From Labedella endophytica (lineage in GTDB: Bacteria; Actinomycetota; Actinomycetes; Actinomycetales; Microbacteriaceae): a stretch of 64,000 nt of DNA. The stretch spans positions 62,001-126,000 of the forward strand of contig NZ_RZGZ01000001.1 of assembly GCF_003990045.1 (NCBI RefSeq). The letters run 5' to 3'. The translations under genes and the position numbers were made by a program. The notes below the pieces were generated by a model. The model was not told where the DNA came from. It made no database searches and saw only the letters and a list, made by a program, of their open reading frames with translations. Of this stretch, positions 13,912-23,615 are shown in pieces; the stretch's first letter is position 1, and every line of letters begins with the position of its first letter.

Positions 13912-14982
13912 TCAGACCCCGGTGAGCGCGTCCACGATGACGCCCCAGAACGGCGAGCTGCAGATGACGAGCCCGATGACCACGGCGGAGACGGAGACGG
14001 CGGTGCGGAGTCGTCTGCCCGGGTCGGCGACCCGGGTCCTGCCTGCCGCGATGCGCCCCTCCGCGTACCGTTCCATGCGCCCGAGGGCCTTCGCGCCGAC
14101 GACATCGATGAGGCGGAACACGCGGCGCTGCACCTCCGGGTCGCTCATTCGCAGCGGACGTGCGGCGTAGACGAACAACCACCGATCGATGATCTCGATG
14201 TCGAAGGCACTCGCCTCGTCGATGCACAGGGCCATGAGGTCCGGCGTGAAGATGTAGAGGGCGTCCTGCTCGTATCCCGTCGGGCAATAGAGAGTGAAGT
14301 GCTCGTCGAAGTCGCCCTCGAGGCTCAGGACCTGTCCGCGATCGAGGGTGGGCATGTTGCTGCCGCCGAGCTTCGGGTCGTTCGACCGAGCGTCGAGCAC
14401 GATGTGCGGCAGCTCCCGCGTGAGCGAGATCGCGAGGTACCAGCGCTCGATCGATGGATCGTTCTTGTTCTGTTTGGGCTTGTACGCCAGTCCCATGTCG
14501 AACGCGTCACCGTCCGCAGGGCGGAACCGGTCGCGGACGACGGTGTTCGTGTATCCGAACGGCGAGACGGGGTACGCCGGTCGTTCCTCGTCCAACGGCG
14601 TGTAGCGCAGGCCGTTGCGCTCGGCGAAGCGGTGGAGCCGGAGCACCTCCTCGGTCTGCACGGGATTCCGGACGAGTTCGACGAGTCCCGCGGCGATGGC
14701 GACATAGATCCCGAGGACGAACACGAGCGCCACGATGATCCCCACGACATCGCCGGGCCCCTCGATCCCGTCGGCCTCGCCGTCGAGGAAGAGCGCGGCC
14801 ATGAGCGCGAAGAACCCGGAGAGCACGAACAGCGCGACGGTGAGGCCGATCATGGAGAAGATCGGGAAGCTGAGCCGCCAGTACCTGTAGCGCTTGTCGC
14901 GGCGCACGCGTTCACGGAACTCGTCCACCTCGCGCTCGTCGATCGGCTCGGTGAGCGGGCTGAGGTCGAGGTCGCGGGTCAC
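13912..14982 (-). CDS. Conserved hypothetical membrane protein
   Basis: About 356 residues, not recognised. Two membrane segments near the N-terminus (LSFPIFSMIGLTVALFVLSG; VVGIIVALVFVLGIYVAIAAG) are followed by a ~200-residue soluble domain containing RNGLRYTP, YLAISLTRELPHIVLDARSND and ERWLFVYAARPLRM-like stretches. A last membrane segment lies at the C-terminus. The layout resembles DUF3137-like proteins, in which a cytoplasmic domain is held between membrane helices, but the match is by eye only. GTG 14982 is preferred because TAGCGT lies 7 nt upstream, suggesting a leaderless message. Confidence 0.7.
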   Translation of the reverse strand: MTRDLDLSPLTEPIDEREVDEFRERVRRDKRYRYWRLSFPIFSMIGLTVALFVLSGFFALMAALFLDGEADGIEGPGDVVGIIVALVFVLGIYVAIAAGLVELVRNPVQTEEVLRLHRFAERNGLRYTPLDEERPAYPVSPFGYTNTVVRDRFRPADGDAFDMGLAYKPKQNKNDPSIERWYLAISLTRELPHIVLDARSNDPKLGGSNMPTLDRGQVLSLEGDFDEHFTLYCPTGYEQDALYIFTPDLMALCIDEASAFDIEIIDRWLFVYAARPLRMSDPEVQRRVFRLIDVVGAKALGRMERYAEGRIAAGRTRVADPGRRLRTAVSVSAVVIGLVICSSPFWGVIVDALTGV

Positions 14983-15124
14983 GGGAGTCACGCTACCGGC
15001 GACGCGCACTGCACGGACTCTCGCCGAGCGCGCCACTTTCCGCCCAACGCCACACGAATTCGTGGTGCGCTCGGCTGTGGCGCTCGATGAGCGGAGGTAC
15101 CGACGGCGCGGCGCGCCGACGTGG

Positions 15125-16189
15125 TTACGCGGGCGACCAGGCGTCGTCGTACGTGGGTCGGGTCCAGCGAACGGGTTCGCCGCCGTTCTCCAGATCGTCG
15201 ACGAACCAATACGTGTGGTCGGGGCCCCAGCCGGCGATCATGCTCGCGCGTCCCGGGGAGACGGGGATGGCGGTCTCCGCCGCCGAGAGATACGCGGCCG
15301 TCGTGAGGTGTACGGCGTCGACGTCGCGCGCGACGATCGACCAGTCGGGCATGACCCAGCGTCCTTCCCGGCCCGTCGAGAGCCGCCAGCCGTCCATCGG
15401 ATCCTCCAGCTCGAGCGGATAGGCGCGGCACAGGTCGGCCCACGACTCGGCGTCCGTCACCTCGTAGACGCGCGCGGCGGGCGGTGTGGCCGCTCGCGTC
15501 ACCGCCGCCCCGAGCCAGCCGAGGGTGTCCTCGACGGCCCACAGTCCGATCGGTCCGAGTCCCGGTCGCGCCCGCGTCGTCGCGCGGAGCGGCCAGGGCG
15601 GGAAGGACCACCAGGTGCCGCCTGCGGGCACGCCGTCCTTCCGCCATTCGGCCAGAGCCCGGGCGACCGGGGGTCGCGGCGGCTGGGGCGGGAGGGCCTG
15701 GAGGTCGTCGAACTCGACGATCCATTGCTCGCCGGTGAGGGGGCCGGTCATCCATCCCGCAGCGTTCGACGAAGCGATCCAGTGAGCGATCCGGTGGAGC
15801 GGATCGGCGAGCTCGGGCATGGCGAGGAACACGTCCTCGGTATCGGGGTCCTGCCACGGTCGAGCGCTGTCGACGGACGCCACGAGCGCACGCATGAGCG
15901 AGAGGTCATCGACGGGAACCGGTTCGACCGCTCGGAGGGCCTCCGCGAGTTCGTCGGCCGTGGGGGTGGGCCACTCGGCCGGCCCGTCGGAGTCCGACGC
16001 CTCCGTCGTGTACCACCCGAAGCTCTTCGCCGTGCCGTTCGCCGATCGAACTGCAGCGGTCGCGTAGAAGAGGGTCGACCAGAGCTCGTCCTGCGCCTCG
16101 GTCCGGAACTCCTCGGAACCGAGTGCCAGTTCCAGACACATCCGACGCCCGCGCGGGCCCAGGAGGAGGACGTCGACGAACGAGTTCAC
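15125..16189 (-). CDS. Hypothetical protein
   Basis: 354 residues, acidic, rich in Trp and Pro, with no membrane segment or signal peptide. I do not recognise a family. Visible stretches include MCLELALGSEEFR near the N-terminus, GTWWSFPPWPLRATTRARPGLG in the middle and WVMPDWSIVARDVDAVHLTTAAYLS near the end, so it is probably a folded cytoplasmic protein. The GTG start has no Shine-Dalgarno sequence but has TACGGT exactly 6 nt before it (leaderless pattern). Codon usage matches its neighbours, which supports it as a real gene. Confidence 0.75.
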   Translation of the reverse strand: MNSFVDVLLLGPRGRRMCLELALGSEEFRTEAQDELWSTLFYATAAVRSANGTAKSFGWYTTEASDSDGPAEWPTPTADELAEALRAVEPVPVDDLSLMRALVASVDSARPWQDPDTEDVFLAMPELADPLHRIAHWIASSNAAGWMTGPLTGEQWIVEFDDLQALPPQPPRPPVARALAEWRKDGVPAGGTWWSFPPWPLRATTRARPGLGPIGLWAVEDTLGWLGAAVTRAATPPAARVYEVTDAESWADLCRAYPLELEDPMDGWRLSTGREGRWVMPDWSIVARDVDAVHLTTAAYLSAAETAIPVSPGRASMIAGWGPDHTYWFVDDLENGGEPVRWTRPTYDDAWSPA

Positions 16190-16235
16190 GTCGTCACCGT
16201 AGCGTTCCCGATCTCGCCGTGGCCGAGTGTCGGTT

Positions 16236-16841
16236 CTACTGCAGCGTGAGCGGGGTGATCGACCTGCTGGCCGGGACCTTCTCCCCTGCGGAGGTGCCCC
16301 CGATGATGGTGCCCTCTGCGCGGTTGTAGACGAGGTCGAACTCCGTCACGTCGGGATCGACCCAGGCGCCGATCCAGGCCGTCACGGTCTCGCCGCTCGG
16401 CACGGCGCTGAGTGGGGAGTAGCCTGCGGCGGACATGGCGGCGGCGAGGTCGTCCGGGTTGCTCATCCCGAGACTGACGTAGTCGAGATCGGCGTCTCGG
16501 CGCGTGATCGACACCGATGACGGGAAGACCTGGCTGTCGAAGACGTCACCCGCCTCGACCCGCACCTTGACAAGGACCGGGACGACTCCCGAGGTGGGGC
16601 CGTCCGCCACCGTGAAGTCCGTGACGATCGCGAGCGGCGTGACGGCGGTGCCGTCCTCGTCGTCGCGGAGCGTCGTCTCGACGACCGGCTCGCTCGGCGG
16701 CTCGGACGTCGTGGGCGTGGGCGACTCGGCACTCGTCGCGGACGTCTCCGGTGCCGTCGTCGACGAGGCGCAGCCCGCGAGCGCGAACGTGGACACGGCG
16801 AGAACGGCGGCGAGGAGCGAGCGATTGAACGGGGAGGGCAT
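16236..16841 (-). CDS. Putative lipoprotein of unknown function
   Basis: 201 residues. A signal peptide ([16 protein letters not shown]) ends in the lipobox LAGC, so the protein is lipid-anchored outside the cell. A Ser/Thr/Pro/Glu-rich linker (~30-60) precedes a beta-rich domain with [25 protein letters not shown] and [12 protein letters not shown], possibly DUF4352-like or another immunoglobulin-type fold. ATG 16841 is chosen over an upstream start because it directly precedes the signal peptide. CAGGAT lies 6 nt upstream, which fits leaderless initiation. Confidence 0.75.
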   Translation of the reverse strand: MPSPFNRSLLAAVLAVSTFALAGCASSTTAPETSATSAESPTPTTSEPPSEPVVETTLRDDEDGTAVTPLAIVTDFTVADGPTSGVVPVLVKVRVEAGDVFDSQVFPSSVSITRRDADLDYVSLGMSNPDDLAAAMSAAGYSPLSAVPSGETVTAWIGAWVDPDVTEFDLVYNRAEGTIIGGTSAGEKVPASRSITPLTLQ

Positions 16842-16914
16842 CCTCCCATCCTGGCATCGGAGTGGAGCCCGAACGCCCGCTGTCGTTGCGGAGGGGTTCG
16901 CCCGGCATGTGCCA

Positions 16915-16930
16915 TACTTGTATATCAGTG
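16915..16930. promoter_or_regulatory. GntR-type operator upstream of manD
   Basis: TACTTGTATATCAGTG contains the dyad ACT-N2-TATA-N2-AGT and lies 29 nt before the manD start. The same box, with 13 of 16 bases identical, lies at 26297-26312 next to the GntR gene. It overlaps a possible -10 (TATATC), so binding would block transcription. Confidence 0.6.
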
Positions 16931-16958
16931 CGACGCGCACGCAGATGGGATGGAATCA

Positions 16959-18170
16959 ATGTTGATCACCGACGCTCGGGTCGTCGTCACGTCGCCCGGC
17001 CGCAACTACGTCACGCTCATCATCGAGACGGACGATGGCATCCGCGGCATCGGCGACGCCACACTCAACGGACGCGAACTGTCGGTCGCCTCCTACCTCG
17101 AGGACCATGTCGTCCCGCTCCTCATCGGCCGCGAGGCCAACCGGATCGAGGACATCTGGCACTACCTCTACAAGGGTGCCTACTGGCGTCGCGGACCTGT
17201 GACGATGACGGCGATCGCCGCGGTCGACGTGGCCCTCTGGGACATCAAGGGCAAGAAGGCCGGCATGCCGGTCTACGAATTGCTCGGCGGAGCGGCCCGC
17301 AGCGGCGTCATGGTCTACGGGCACGCGAGCGGAGAGTCGCTCGACGAGCTGAAGGCCGACTTCCGCGCCCACCTCGACCTCGGCTACAAGGCCATCCGCA
17401 TCCAGTGCGCTGTGCCGGGTCTGCGGAAGACGTACGGCATTCCCGCCGCCGGGGACGCCGTCTACGAGCCCGCGAGCGGATCCCTCCCGCAGGAGGACAG
17501 CTGGGAGACGACGAGCTACCTCGACTTCGCGCCCCGCATGTTCGAGGCGATGCGCGAGGAATTCGGGTTCGGCGTGCACATGCTCCACGACGCGCACCAC
17601 AGGCTCACCCCCATCGAGGCCGGCCGCCTCGGCGCCGCGCTCGAGCCCTACCGGCCCTTCTGGCTCGAGGATCCGACGCCAGCCGAGGACCAGACGTCGT
17701 TCCGGCTCATCCGCCAGCACACGACCACGCCGATCGCCGTCGGCGAGGTGTTCAACTCCATCTGGGACTGTCAGACGCTCATCACCGAGCGCCTCATCGA
17801 CTACATCCGGGCCACCGTGGTGCACGCCGGGGGCATCACCCACCTGCGACGCATCTTCTCGCTCGCGGAGCTGTACGGGGTGCGGACGGGTTCGCATGGT
17901 GCGGGCGACCTCTCGCCGATCACGATGGCGGCAGCGCTCCACGTCGACCTCACGGTGCCGAACTTCGGCATCCAGGAGTACATGGGCCACAAGGACCCGG
18001 CCGGCGAGGTCTTCCGCACGAACTACACGTTCACGGACGGCCTCATGCACCCAGGAGACGCCCCGGGTATCGGTGTCGAATTCGACGAGGAGGCGGCGGC
18101 CGAGTACCCCTACGACCGCAAATACCTGCCGGTGAACCGCCGACTCGACGGAACGGTCCACGACTGGTGA
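16959..18170 (+). CDS. manD: D-mannonate dehydratase (ManD, enolase superfamily)
   Basis: 403 residues. The N-terminal capping domain begins [19 protein letters not shown], the usual ManD start, so ATG 16959 is preferred over ATG 16950. The barrel carries YGHASG, the HDAHHRLTP signature region of ManD/RspA proteins, EDPTPAED with metal-binding Glu, and VGEVFNS. Family members convert D-mannonate to 2-keto-3-deoxygluconate using Mg2+; some homologues have very low activity. It is first in a four-gene operon with KDG kinase, fructuronate reductase and KDPG aldolase, which strongly supports mannonate as the true substrate. Confidence 0.9.
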   Translation: MLITDARVVVTSPGRNYVTLIIETDDGIRGIGDATLNGRELSVASYLEDHVVPLLIGREANRIEDIWHYLYKGAYWRRGPVTMTAIAAVDVALWDIKGKKAGMPVYELLGGAARSGVMVYGHASGESLDELKADFRAHLDLGYKAIRIQCAVPGLRKTYGIPAAGDAVYEPASGSLPQEDSWETTSYLDFAPRMFEAMREEFGFGVHMLHDAHHRLTPIEAGRLGAALEPYRPFWLEDPTPAEDQTSFRLIRQHTTTPIAVGEVFNSIWDCQTLITERLIDYIRATVVHAGGITHLRRIFSLAELYGVRTGSHGAGDLSPITMAAALHVDLTVPNFGIQEYMGHKDPAGEVFRTNYTFTDGLMHPGDAPGIGVEFDEEAAAEYPYDRKYLPVNRRLDGTVHDW

Positions 18171-19114
18171 GCGCTCCGGAGAGCGGTACCGACGCATTCG
18201 ACGTCGTCGTGCTCGGGGAGGTCCTCCTCGAGGTGAGCACCGAGGTACCCGTGTCCGACGGTGTGCCCGCCCGCCTCGGCATCTCGGGGGACGCGCTCAA
18301 CGTCGCGGCCGCTGCGGCTGCCGCGGGCGCCCGCACGGCGCTCCTGTCCGTCATCGGCACCGACGATCTGGGAGACGCGATCGCCCGACGTGTCGCCGAG
18401 CTCGGCATCTCCACCGACCTCCTCGTCCGGGCGGAGGGCCGTCAGGGCGCCTACCTCGTGCACAGCGACCCCGACGGCGAGCGCGAGTTCACCTACCTCC
18501 GCGGTGGGAGTGTCGGCTCGACGCTCGGCCCCGAGCACGTCGACGAATCGATCTTCGCGCGCGCGGGTGTCGTGGTCGCGTCAGGGATCACCACGGCGAT
18601 CTCGGACACCGCCCGCGCGGCCGTGGTCCGGGCGGCGTCCATCGCGCACCGTTTCGTGTTCGATCCCAACCATCGCCCCCGGCTCCAGACCCCGGATGCG
18701 GCCCGCGCCCTCATCGCGGAACTCGCCCCGCACACGTCGCTCATGACCCCGTCGTTCCCGACGGAGACCGCGATGCTCGGGGCGGAGTCCGCCCTCGCCG
18801 CCGGTGAGTACCTCCGGGCGCTCGGCGTCGACGCCGTCGCGGTCACGTGCGGCAGCGCCGGCGTACAGATCGTGGGTGACGAGCAGCGGTGGGTGGACGC
18901 GGTCCCCGCCCCCGTCGTCGTGGACCAGACCGGAGCGGGCGATTCCTTCGTCGGCTCGACGGCGGCTCGGCTCGTCGCGGGTGACACGCTCGCCGACGCC
19001 GTCGCCTTCGGAGTCGCCGCGGCGTCCCTCGTGGTCGGCGGCCGCGGGGGGACGGGCCTCGTGCCCAGCCGGGAGCAGACCCTCGCTCACCTGGCCGGGT
19101 CGGCCCGTGGCTGA
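18167..19114 (+). CDS. kdgK: PfkB family sugar kinase, probable 2-keto-3-deoxygluconate kinase
   Basis: 315 residues. N-terminal [12 protein letters not shown] and [18 protein letters not shown] (PfkB substrate-binding region) and C-terminal [15 protein letters not shown] (anion hole and catalytic Asp) identify a ribokinase-fold kinase. The GTG start overlaps the manD stop (GTGA). By its place between ManD and the aldolase it should phosphorylate KDG to KDPG in the cytoplasm. A purely sequence-based call would only say sugar kinase. Confidence 0.88.
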   Translation: MSAPESGTDAFDVVVLGEVLLEVSTEVPVSDGVPARLGISGDALNVAAAAAAAGARTALLSVIGTDDLGDAIARRVAELGISTDLLVRAEGRQGAYLVHSDPDGEREFTYLRGGSVGSTLGPEHVDESIFARAGVVVASGITTAISDTARAAVVRAASIAHRFVFDPNHRPRLQTPDAARALIAELAPHTSLMTPSFPTETAMLGAESALAAGEYLRALGVDAVAVTCGSAGVQIVGDEQRWVDAVPAPVVVDQTGAGDSFVGSTAARLVAGDTLADAVAFGVAAASLVVGGRGGTGLVPSREQTLAHLAGSARG

Positions 19115-20570
19115 GCGCCTCTCGCTCGCGACGATCGGGAGCCTGCCTGCCGGTGCCCTGCGCGTCGATCCGAACCGCCTCGCCATCGGCATCGTGCACC
19201 TCGGGGTGGGCGCCTTCCACCGCGCCCACCAGGCGGCGATCGTCGACGAGACCATCGAGATGACGGGCGACGAGCGCTGGGGGATCTCCGCGGTCACGAT
19301 GCGCTCGGAGCAGGTCGTGGAGCAGCTCGCGCCGCAGGACGGGCTCTACAGCGTCACGGAACGCGGTGCCGGCGCCGGGCCGATCCGCGTGATCGGTGCG
19401 ATCCGAGAGGTGCTCTCCGCTCCGCGCGAGCCGGAGGCCGTCGTCGCGCGCCTCGCCGATCCGGCCGTCGCCGTCGTGACCCTCACCGTCACGGAGAAGG
19501 GGTATCGGCGCGACGGCCGCACGGGAGGCCTCGATCTGTCCGACCCCGGTACGGTCGCCGACCTCGGCGGTGCGGCGCCCACCACGACGATCGGTCTGCT
19601 GGTCCGCGGCCTCGATCGACGGCGCACCACGGGTGCCGGTCCGATCAGCGTCGTCTGCTGCGACAACCTCCCCGAGAACGGGGTCGTCGTGCGCCGTCTC
19701 GTCGCGGACTTCGTCGACGCCCTCGGGGCTGCGGACCTCGGAGAGTGGATCGCGTCGAACGCGACCTTCCCGAGCACGATGGTCGACCGCATCACGCCCG
19801 CGACCACGGCGGACGACCTCGCGGACGTCGCCGATGGTCTCGGACTCGAGGATCGCGGCGCCGTCCTCGCCGAGCCGTTCCGCCAGTGGGTCGTGGAGGA
19901 CGATTTCGCCGGTGCGCGTCCCGACTGGGAGCGGGCCGGTGTGCAGATGGTGTCCGACGTGCTTCCGTGGGAGTCGGCCAAACTCCGGCTGCTCAACGCC
20001 ACCCACTCCCTCCTCGCCTACACGGGACTCGCCCTCGGCATCGGCACGATCGCGGAGGCCGTGTCCGTTCCCGCTCTGCGTCGAGCCGCCGAGCGGTTGC
20101 AGCGGGACGAGGTGGTTCCCACGTTGATCGCACCGGAGGGGCTCGACGCGCGCGTGTACGGCGACACGATCCTCGAGCGATTCCGCAATCCCGCCCTCGG
20201 GCACACCACGCGCCAGGTGGGGAGCGACGGTTCCCAGAAGCTCGCCCCGCGCCTGGCGGACACCATCACCGGGTGTCTCGCTGCCGGGCGCTCCCCGCGG
20301 GCCTCCGCGCTCGCCGTCGCCGGTTGGATGCTGCTCGTCGCCACCGGGGCGCCCGACCTCTCCGACCCGCTCGCCGACCGCCTCTCCGGCGTGACCACCG
20401 GGCTCTCGACCGCCCGGGACGTCGCAGGCGCCCTCCTCGGGCAGCGCGATGTCTTCCCGCCGGCACTGGCCGTCGGCGAATTCCCGTCGCTCGTCGCCGA
20501 GGCGTACGACGCACTCGCGCTCGCCGACACCGTCGTACTCGCCGCCTACCTCGATCCGGAGCCGTCATGA
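19107..20570 (+). CDS. uxuB: Mannitol dehydrogenase family oxidoreductase, probable fructuronate reductase
   Basis: 487 residues, usual for the family. The NAD-binding Rossmann start is IGIVHLGVGAFHRAHQA. The catalytic region carries the family motif KLRLLNATHSLLAY, with the Lys and the Asn/His of polyol dehydrogenases. The GTG start lies 8 nt inside the end of the kinase gene. In this operon it most likely reduces D-fructuronate to D-mannonate, feeding ManD. Mannitol or tagaturonate activity is a less likely alternative. No uronate isomerase (uxaC) is in the window. Confidence 0.88.
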   Translation: MAERLSLATIGSLPAGALRVDPNRLAIGIVHLGVGAFHRAHQAAIVDETIEMTGDERWGISAVTMRSEQVVEQLAPQDGLYSVTERGAGAGPIRVIGAIREVLSAPREPEAVVARLADPAVAVVTLTVTEKGYRRDGRTGGLDLSDPGTVADLGGAAPTTTIGLLVRGLDRRRTTGAGPISVVCCDNLPENGVVVRRLVADFVDALGAADLGEWIASNATFPSTMVDRITPATTADDLADVADGLGLEDRGAVLAEPFRQWVVEDDFAGARPDWERAGVQMVSDVLPWESAKLRLLNATHSLLAYTGLALGIGTIAEAVSVPALRRAAERLQRDEVVPTLIAPEGLDARVYGDTILERFRNPALGHTTRQVGSDGSQKLAPRLADTITGCLAAGRSPRASALAVAGWMLLVATGAPDLSDPLADRLSGVTTGLSTARDVAGALLGQRDVFPPALAVGEFPSLVAEAYDALALADTVVLAAYLDPEPS

Positions 20571-21187
20571 CCACCGATTTCCTCACCCTCTCTCCCGTGA
20601 TCCCGGTCGTCGTCCTCGACGATCCCGATGCGGCCGCGCCGCTCGCCCGCGCCCTCGTCGACGGTGGGATCCGCGTCATCGAGCTCACCCTTCGCACGCC
20701 GCGCGCGCTCGACTGCGCGCGCGTCATCGCGGAAGAGGTGCCGGAGATCGTGCTCGGGATCGGCACGGTCCGCTCGTCCGCCGACGTCGAGGCGTCGGTC
20801 GCCGCGGGTGCGCGGTTCCTCGTGAGCCCCGGCAGTACGCCGGGCGTTCTCTCGGCCGTGGCCGACGCGGGCGTCCCCTTCCTCCCCGGCGTCGCGTCGG
20901 TCACCGAGGCGATGGTGCTCGCGGAGGCCGGATTCCTGGACCTCAAGTTCTTCCCGGCGCAGCAGGCGGGCGGGGCGCCGTTCCTCGCGGCGCTCTCCTC
21001 TCCGCTCCCGGATCTGCGGTTCTGCCCCACCGGCGGAATCGGGATCGACACGGCGCCCGATTACCTGGCCCTGCCGAACGTGGCGTGCGTCGGCGGCAGC
21101 TGGCTGACGCCGAAGGACGCGATCGCGGCGGGCGACTGGGACCGGGTGACATCGCTCGCCCGGGAGGCCGTCGCCGAGCTCGCCTGA
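20567..21187 (+). CDS. eda: KDPG (2-keto-3-deoxy-6-phosphogluconate) aldolase
   Basis: 206 residues, a class I aldolase barrel. Active-site elements are VIELTLRTP (catalytic Glu), FLVSPGSTPGVL, the Schiff-base Lys in LDLKFFPAQQAGG and the phosphate-binding FCPTGGIG. It starts with ATGA overlapping the reductase stop. It splits KDPG into pyruvate and glyceraldehyde-3-phosphate and completes the hexuronate route encoded by this operon. Confidence 0.93.
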   Translation: MTTDFLTLSPVIPVVVLDDPDAAAPLARALVDGGIRVIELTLRTPRALDCARVIAEEVPEIVLGIGTVRSSADVEASVAAGARFLVSPGSTPGVLSAVADAGVPFLPGVASVTEAMVLAEAGFLDLKFFPAQQAGGAPFLAALSSPLPDLRFCPTGGIGIDTAPDYLALPNVACVGGSWLTPKDAIAAGDWDRVTSLAREAVAELA

Positions 21188-21295
21188 GCCGAGCCGGCCA
21201 CCGAGGAGGGCGCGGTCCTTGCCGCCGTTCGTCTCACGGGTGAATAACGGATGAATCCGTCCGTTCGCCGATTGTAGAACCGGGCGGACAGGCGC

Positions 21296-22519
21296 ATGCT
21301 CGACGCCGTGGACCCCATCATCCTGCTCGCGCTCGTCGTCGTCACGGCGCTCGCCTTCGACTTCACCAACGGTTTTCACGACACCGCCAACGCGATGGCG
21401 ACGTCCATCGCGACGGGCGCGCTGTCGCCGAAAGTCGCCGTCACCCTCTCCGCCGTCCTCAACCTCGTGGGTGCCTTCCTCAGCATCGAGGTGGCGCTGA
21501 CCGTCACGAACGCGGTGGTGAGGATCCAGGACTCCACGGGCGCACCCGACCCGGCGCTGCTCGAGGGGGGAGGCTCGGCGCTCCTGCTCATCGTGCTCGC
21601 CGGCCTCATCGGCGGCATCATCTGGAACCTCCTCACGTGGCTGCTCGGCCTCCCGTCGAGCTCCTCCCACGCGCTCTTCGGTGGCCTCATCGGCTCGGCG
21701 CTCGCGGGGCTCGGCCTCGACGGAGTGAACTGGGCCGGCGACGGATCGGAACTCGACGGCGTGGTCGGCAAGGTGATCCTCCCCGCCCTGATGTCGCCCG
21801 TCCTCGCGGGAGTCGTGGCCGCGATCGGCACCTGGCTCGTCTTTCGGGTGATCGGCGACCTCGCCGAGAAGCGGCTGCACCACGGCTTCCGGATCGGCCA
21901 GATCGGCAGTGCGTCGCTCGTCTCCCTCGCACACGGCACGAACGACGCGCAGAAGACGATGGGCGTCATCACGCTCGCGCTCATCGCCGCGGGCGCCTGG
22001 GACGACACCGGGTCGGTGCCGTTCTGGGTGAAGCTCGCGTGCGCGCTCGCCATCTCGCTCGGCACCTACATCGGCGGCTGGCGGATCATCCGCACGGTCG
22101 GCAAGGGCATCGTCGAGCTCAACACCCCACAGGGCATGGCGGCGGAGAGCTCGTCCGCCGCCGTCATCCTCGCGTCGAGCCACCTCGGCTTCGCGCTCTC
22201 CACAACCCACGTCGCCACCGGCTCCATCCTCGGCTCGGGCGTCGGCCGACCGGGTGCCCAGGTGCGGTGGCGGGTGGCGCTCCGCATGGTCATCGCCTGG
22301 GTCATCACCCTCCCCGCCGCGGCGCTCGGAGGGGCTCTGATGTGGTGGATCGGACACCTTCTCGGCGGCGCGGCCGGTGGCATCCTCATGGTTGCGATCC
22401 TCGCGGCCGCGGCTCTCGCGATCTACCTCCGGTCGCGCCGCGACAGCGTCGGGTCCCACAACGTGAACGACGAGTGGCAGGACGCCCCCAGCCGTTCGAA
22501 GCAGACGACCGCAGCCTAA
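21296..22519 (+). CDS. pit: Inorganic phosphate transporter, Pit family
   Basis: 407 residues with 10-11 membrane segments. It has the duplicated PiT signature: ALAFDFTNGFHDTANAMAT near the N-terminus and LVSLAHGTNDAQKTMGVI in the second half, plus the paired SSSHALFGGLIGSALAG and STTHVATGSILGSG segments. It is a low-affinity, proton-driven metal-phosphate symporter. It is followed closely by a small membrane protein and a DUF3349 protein, the same trio seen around M. tuberculosis pitA (Rv0545c-Rv0543c). Confidence 0.93.
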   Translation: MLDAVDPIILLALVVVTALAFDFTNGFHDTANAMATSIATGALSPKVAVTLSAVLNLVGAFLSIEVALTVTNAVVRIQDSTGAPDPALLEGGGSALLLIVLAGLIGGIIWNLLTWLLGLPSSSSHALFGGLIGSALAGLGLDGVNWAGDGSELDGVVGKVILPALMSPVLAGVVAAIGTWLVFRVIGDLAEKRLHHGFRIGQIGSASLVSLAHGTNDAQKTMGVITLALIAAGAWDDTGSVPFWVKLACALAISLGTYIGGWRIIRTVGKGIVELNTPQGMAAESSSAAVILASSHLGFALSTTHVATGSILGSGVGRPGAQVRWRVALRMVIAWVITLPAAALGGALMWWIGHLLGGAAGGILMVAILAAAALAIYLRSRRDSVGSHNVNDEWQDAPSRSKQTTAA

Positions 22520-22533
22520 GGAGCGCCTGAGCA

Positions 22534-22845
22534 ATGTTCGCCCTCTTCCTCGAGGCCGCCGCGCAGGTGGCCGTCATCGCCCTCCTCCTCGGTGCTGGCC
22601 TGCCCGCGCTCTTCGCTCTGGGGGTGCGTTCCTTCGCTCTCGCGGGCGGAGCCGCCTCCGTCGAGCAGGGCGGTCCCGGCACGACGCCGTCGATGCCCGC
22701 ACCGCTCCTCCGTCTCATCGGCGCGGTCTGCTTCGCCGTCGTTGCGCTCGCGCTGATCGTGGGCCTCACGCTCATCATCGCGACCGGCTTCGGCCAGGAG
22801 GTCAGCTTCGTCAACGTCTTCCCCACCTTCGTGCCGAAGGACTGA
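22534..22845 (+). CDS. Small conserved membrane protein of the Pit operon
   Basis: 103 residues with two membrane segments (VAVIALLLGAGLPALFALGV; LIGAVCFAVVALALIVGLTL) and a Gly/Pro-rich loop between them. The start is supported by AAGGAG about 10 nt upstream. Position and size match the Rv0544c-type protein that lies between pitA and a DUF3349 gene in mycobacteria. A role as a subunit or regulator of phosphate transport is inferred from this constant neighbourhood only. Confidence 0.82.
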   Translation: MFALFLEAAAQVAVIALLLGAGLPALFALGVRSFALAGGAASVEQGGPGTTPSMPAPLLRLIGAVCFAVVALALIVGLTLIIATGFGQEVSFVNVFPTFVPKD

Positions 22846-22847
22846 CG

Positions 22848-23540
22848 GTGACGGAGGTGGAGCGCAGCGGGACCCCGACCGGTGTCGTCGGCCGGGTCGT
22901 CGGGTGGTTGCGCGCCGGCTACCCCGCCGGCGTGCCCGAGCAGGACTACGTGCCGCTCCTCGGCATCCTCCGCCGGAGTTTGACGCCGGAAGAGCTCGAG
23001 GAGGTCGTGGCGGATCTCCTCGTCGATGCCGAGGAGGCGGACGCCGTCGGCGGGACCCTCGGGAGCGCCGAATTGCGCGACCGGGTGGAGGACCTGCTCC
23101 TGGGTCCCGCTCTCCCCGGGGACCTCGTACGGGTCTCCGCGCGACTCGCGAGTGCGGGGTGGCCGCTCGCCGACCCGGACGACGTGCGGAGCGAACCGTC
23201 GTCCGACGAGTCGGCCGACGTGGTCGATCGTGACGATCTCCGCGAGGAGCGTGGCGGACTCGTCACGCGCGTCGTCCGGTGGCTGCGCGCCGGCTACCCC
23301 TCGGGGCTCCCCGAGCAGGACTTCGTCCCGCTCGTCGCGCTCCTCCGTCGGCGGCTGAGCGACGCGGAAGTGGCCGAGGTGGGCGCGCGGCTCGCCGCCG
23401 AGGGCGACGCGTCCGTGAGTCGCATCGACGTCGCGGCGGCGATCTCGAAGGTCACGTCCGAGCTCCCGTCGGACGAGGACGTGGACCGCGTGCGCCGCTC
23501 CCTCGCGGAGCACGGCTGGCCGGACGACTTCCCCGTCTGA
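22848..23540 (+). CDS. Tandem DUF3349 protein of the Pit operon
   Basis: 230 residues made of two repeats. GRVVGWLRAGYPAGVPEQDYVPLLGILRR (~10-38) returns as TRVVRWLRAGYPSGLPEQDFVPLVALLRR (~138-166). Each is followed by an acidic helical half (LTPEELEEVV; LSDAEVAEVG). The mycobacterial homologue is a single-domain protein of about 100 residues, so this is an internal duplication. It starts with GTG 2 nt after the preceding stop. It is cytoplasmic with unknown function. Confidence 0.85.
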   Translation: MTEVERSGTPTGVVGRVVGWLRAGYPAGVPEQDYVPLLGILRRSLTPEELEEVVADLLVDAEEADAVGGTLGSAELRDRVEDLLLGPALPGDLVRVSARLASAGWPLADPDDVRSEPSSDESADVVDRDDLREERGGLVTRVVRWLRAGYPSGLPEQDFVPLVALLRRRLSDAEVAEVGARLAAEGDASVSRIDVAAAISKVTSELPSDEDVDRVRRSLAEHGWPDDFPV

Positions 23541-23615
23541 GGGGGCATAGGCCTCCTCGTTCTCCGTCAGGGGCGCGCTCAGTGACCGTCCCTCCCGCGG
23601 GGCGAGCCGGCGGAC

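Noticed and set aside
16862-18166. N-terminal extension of the KDG kinase frame
   Set aside because: It is an alternative frame of manD; the PfkB domain begins just after GTG 18167, which overlaps the manD stop.
20546-22534. A 662-codon minus-strand frame opposite eda and pit
   Set aside because: Its sequence is Arg/Asp/Glu/Gly-rich without domains, while the plus strand has clear Pit and KDPG aldolase signatures.
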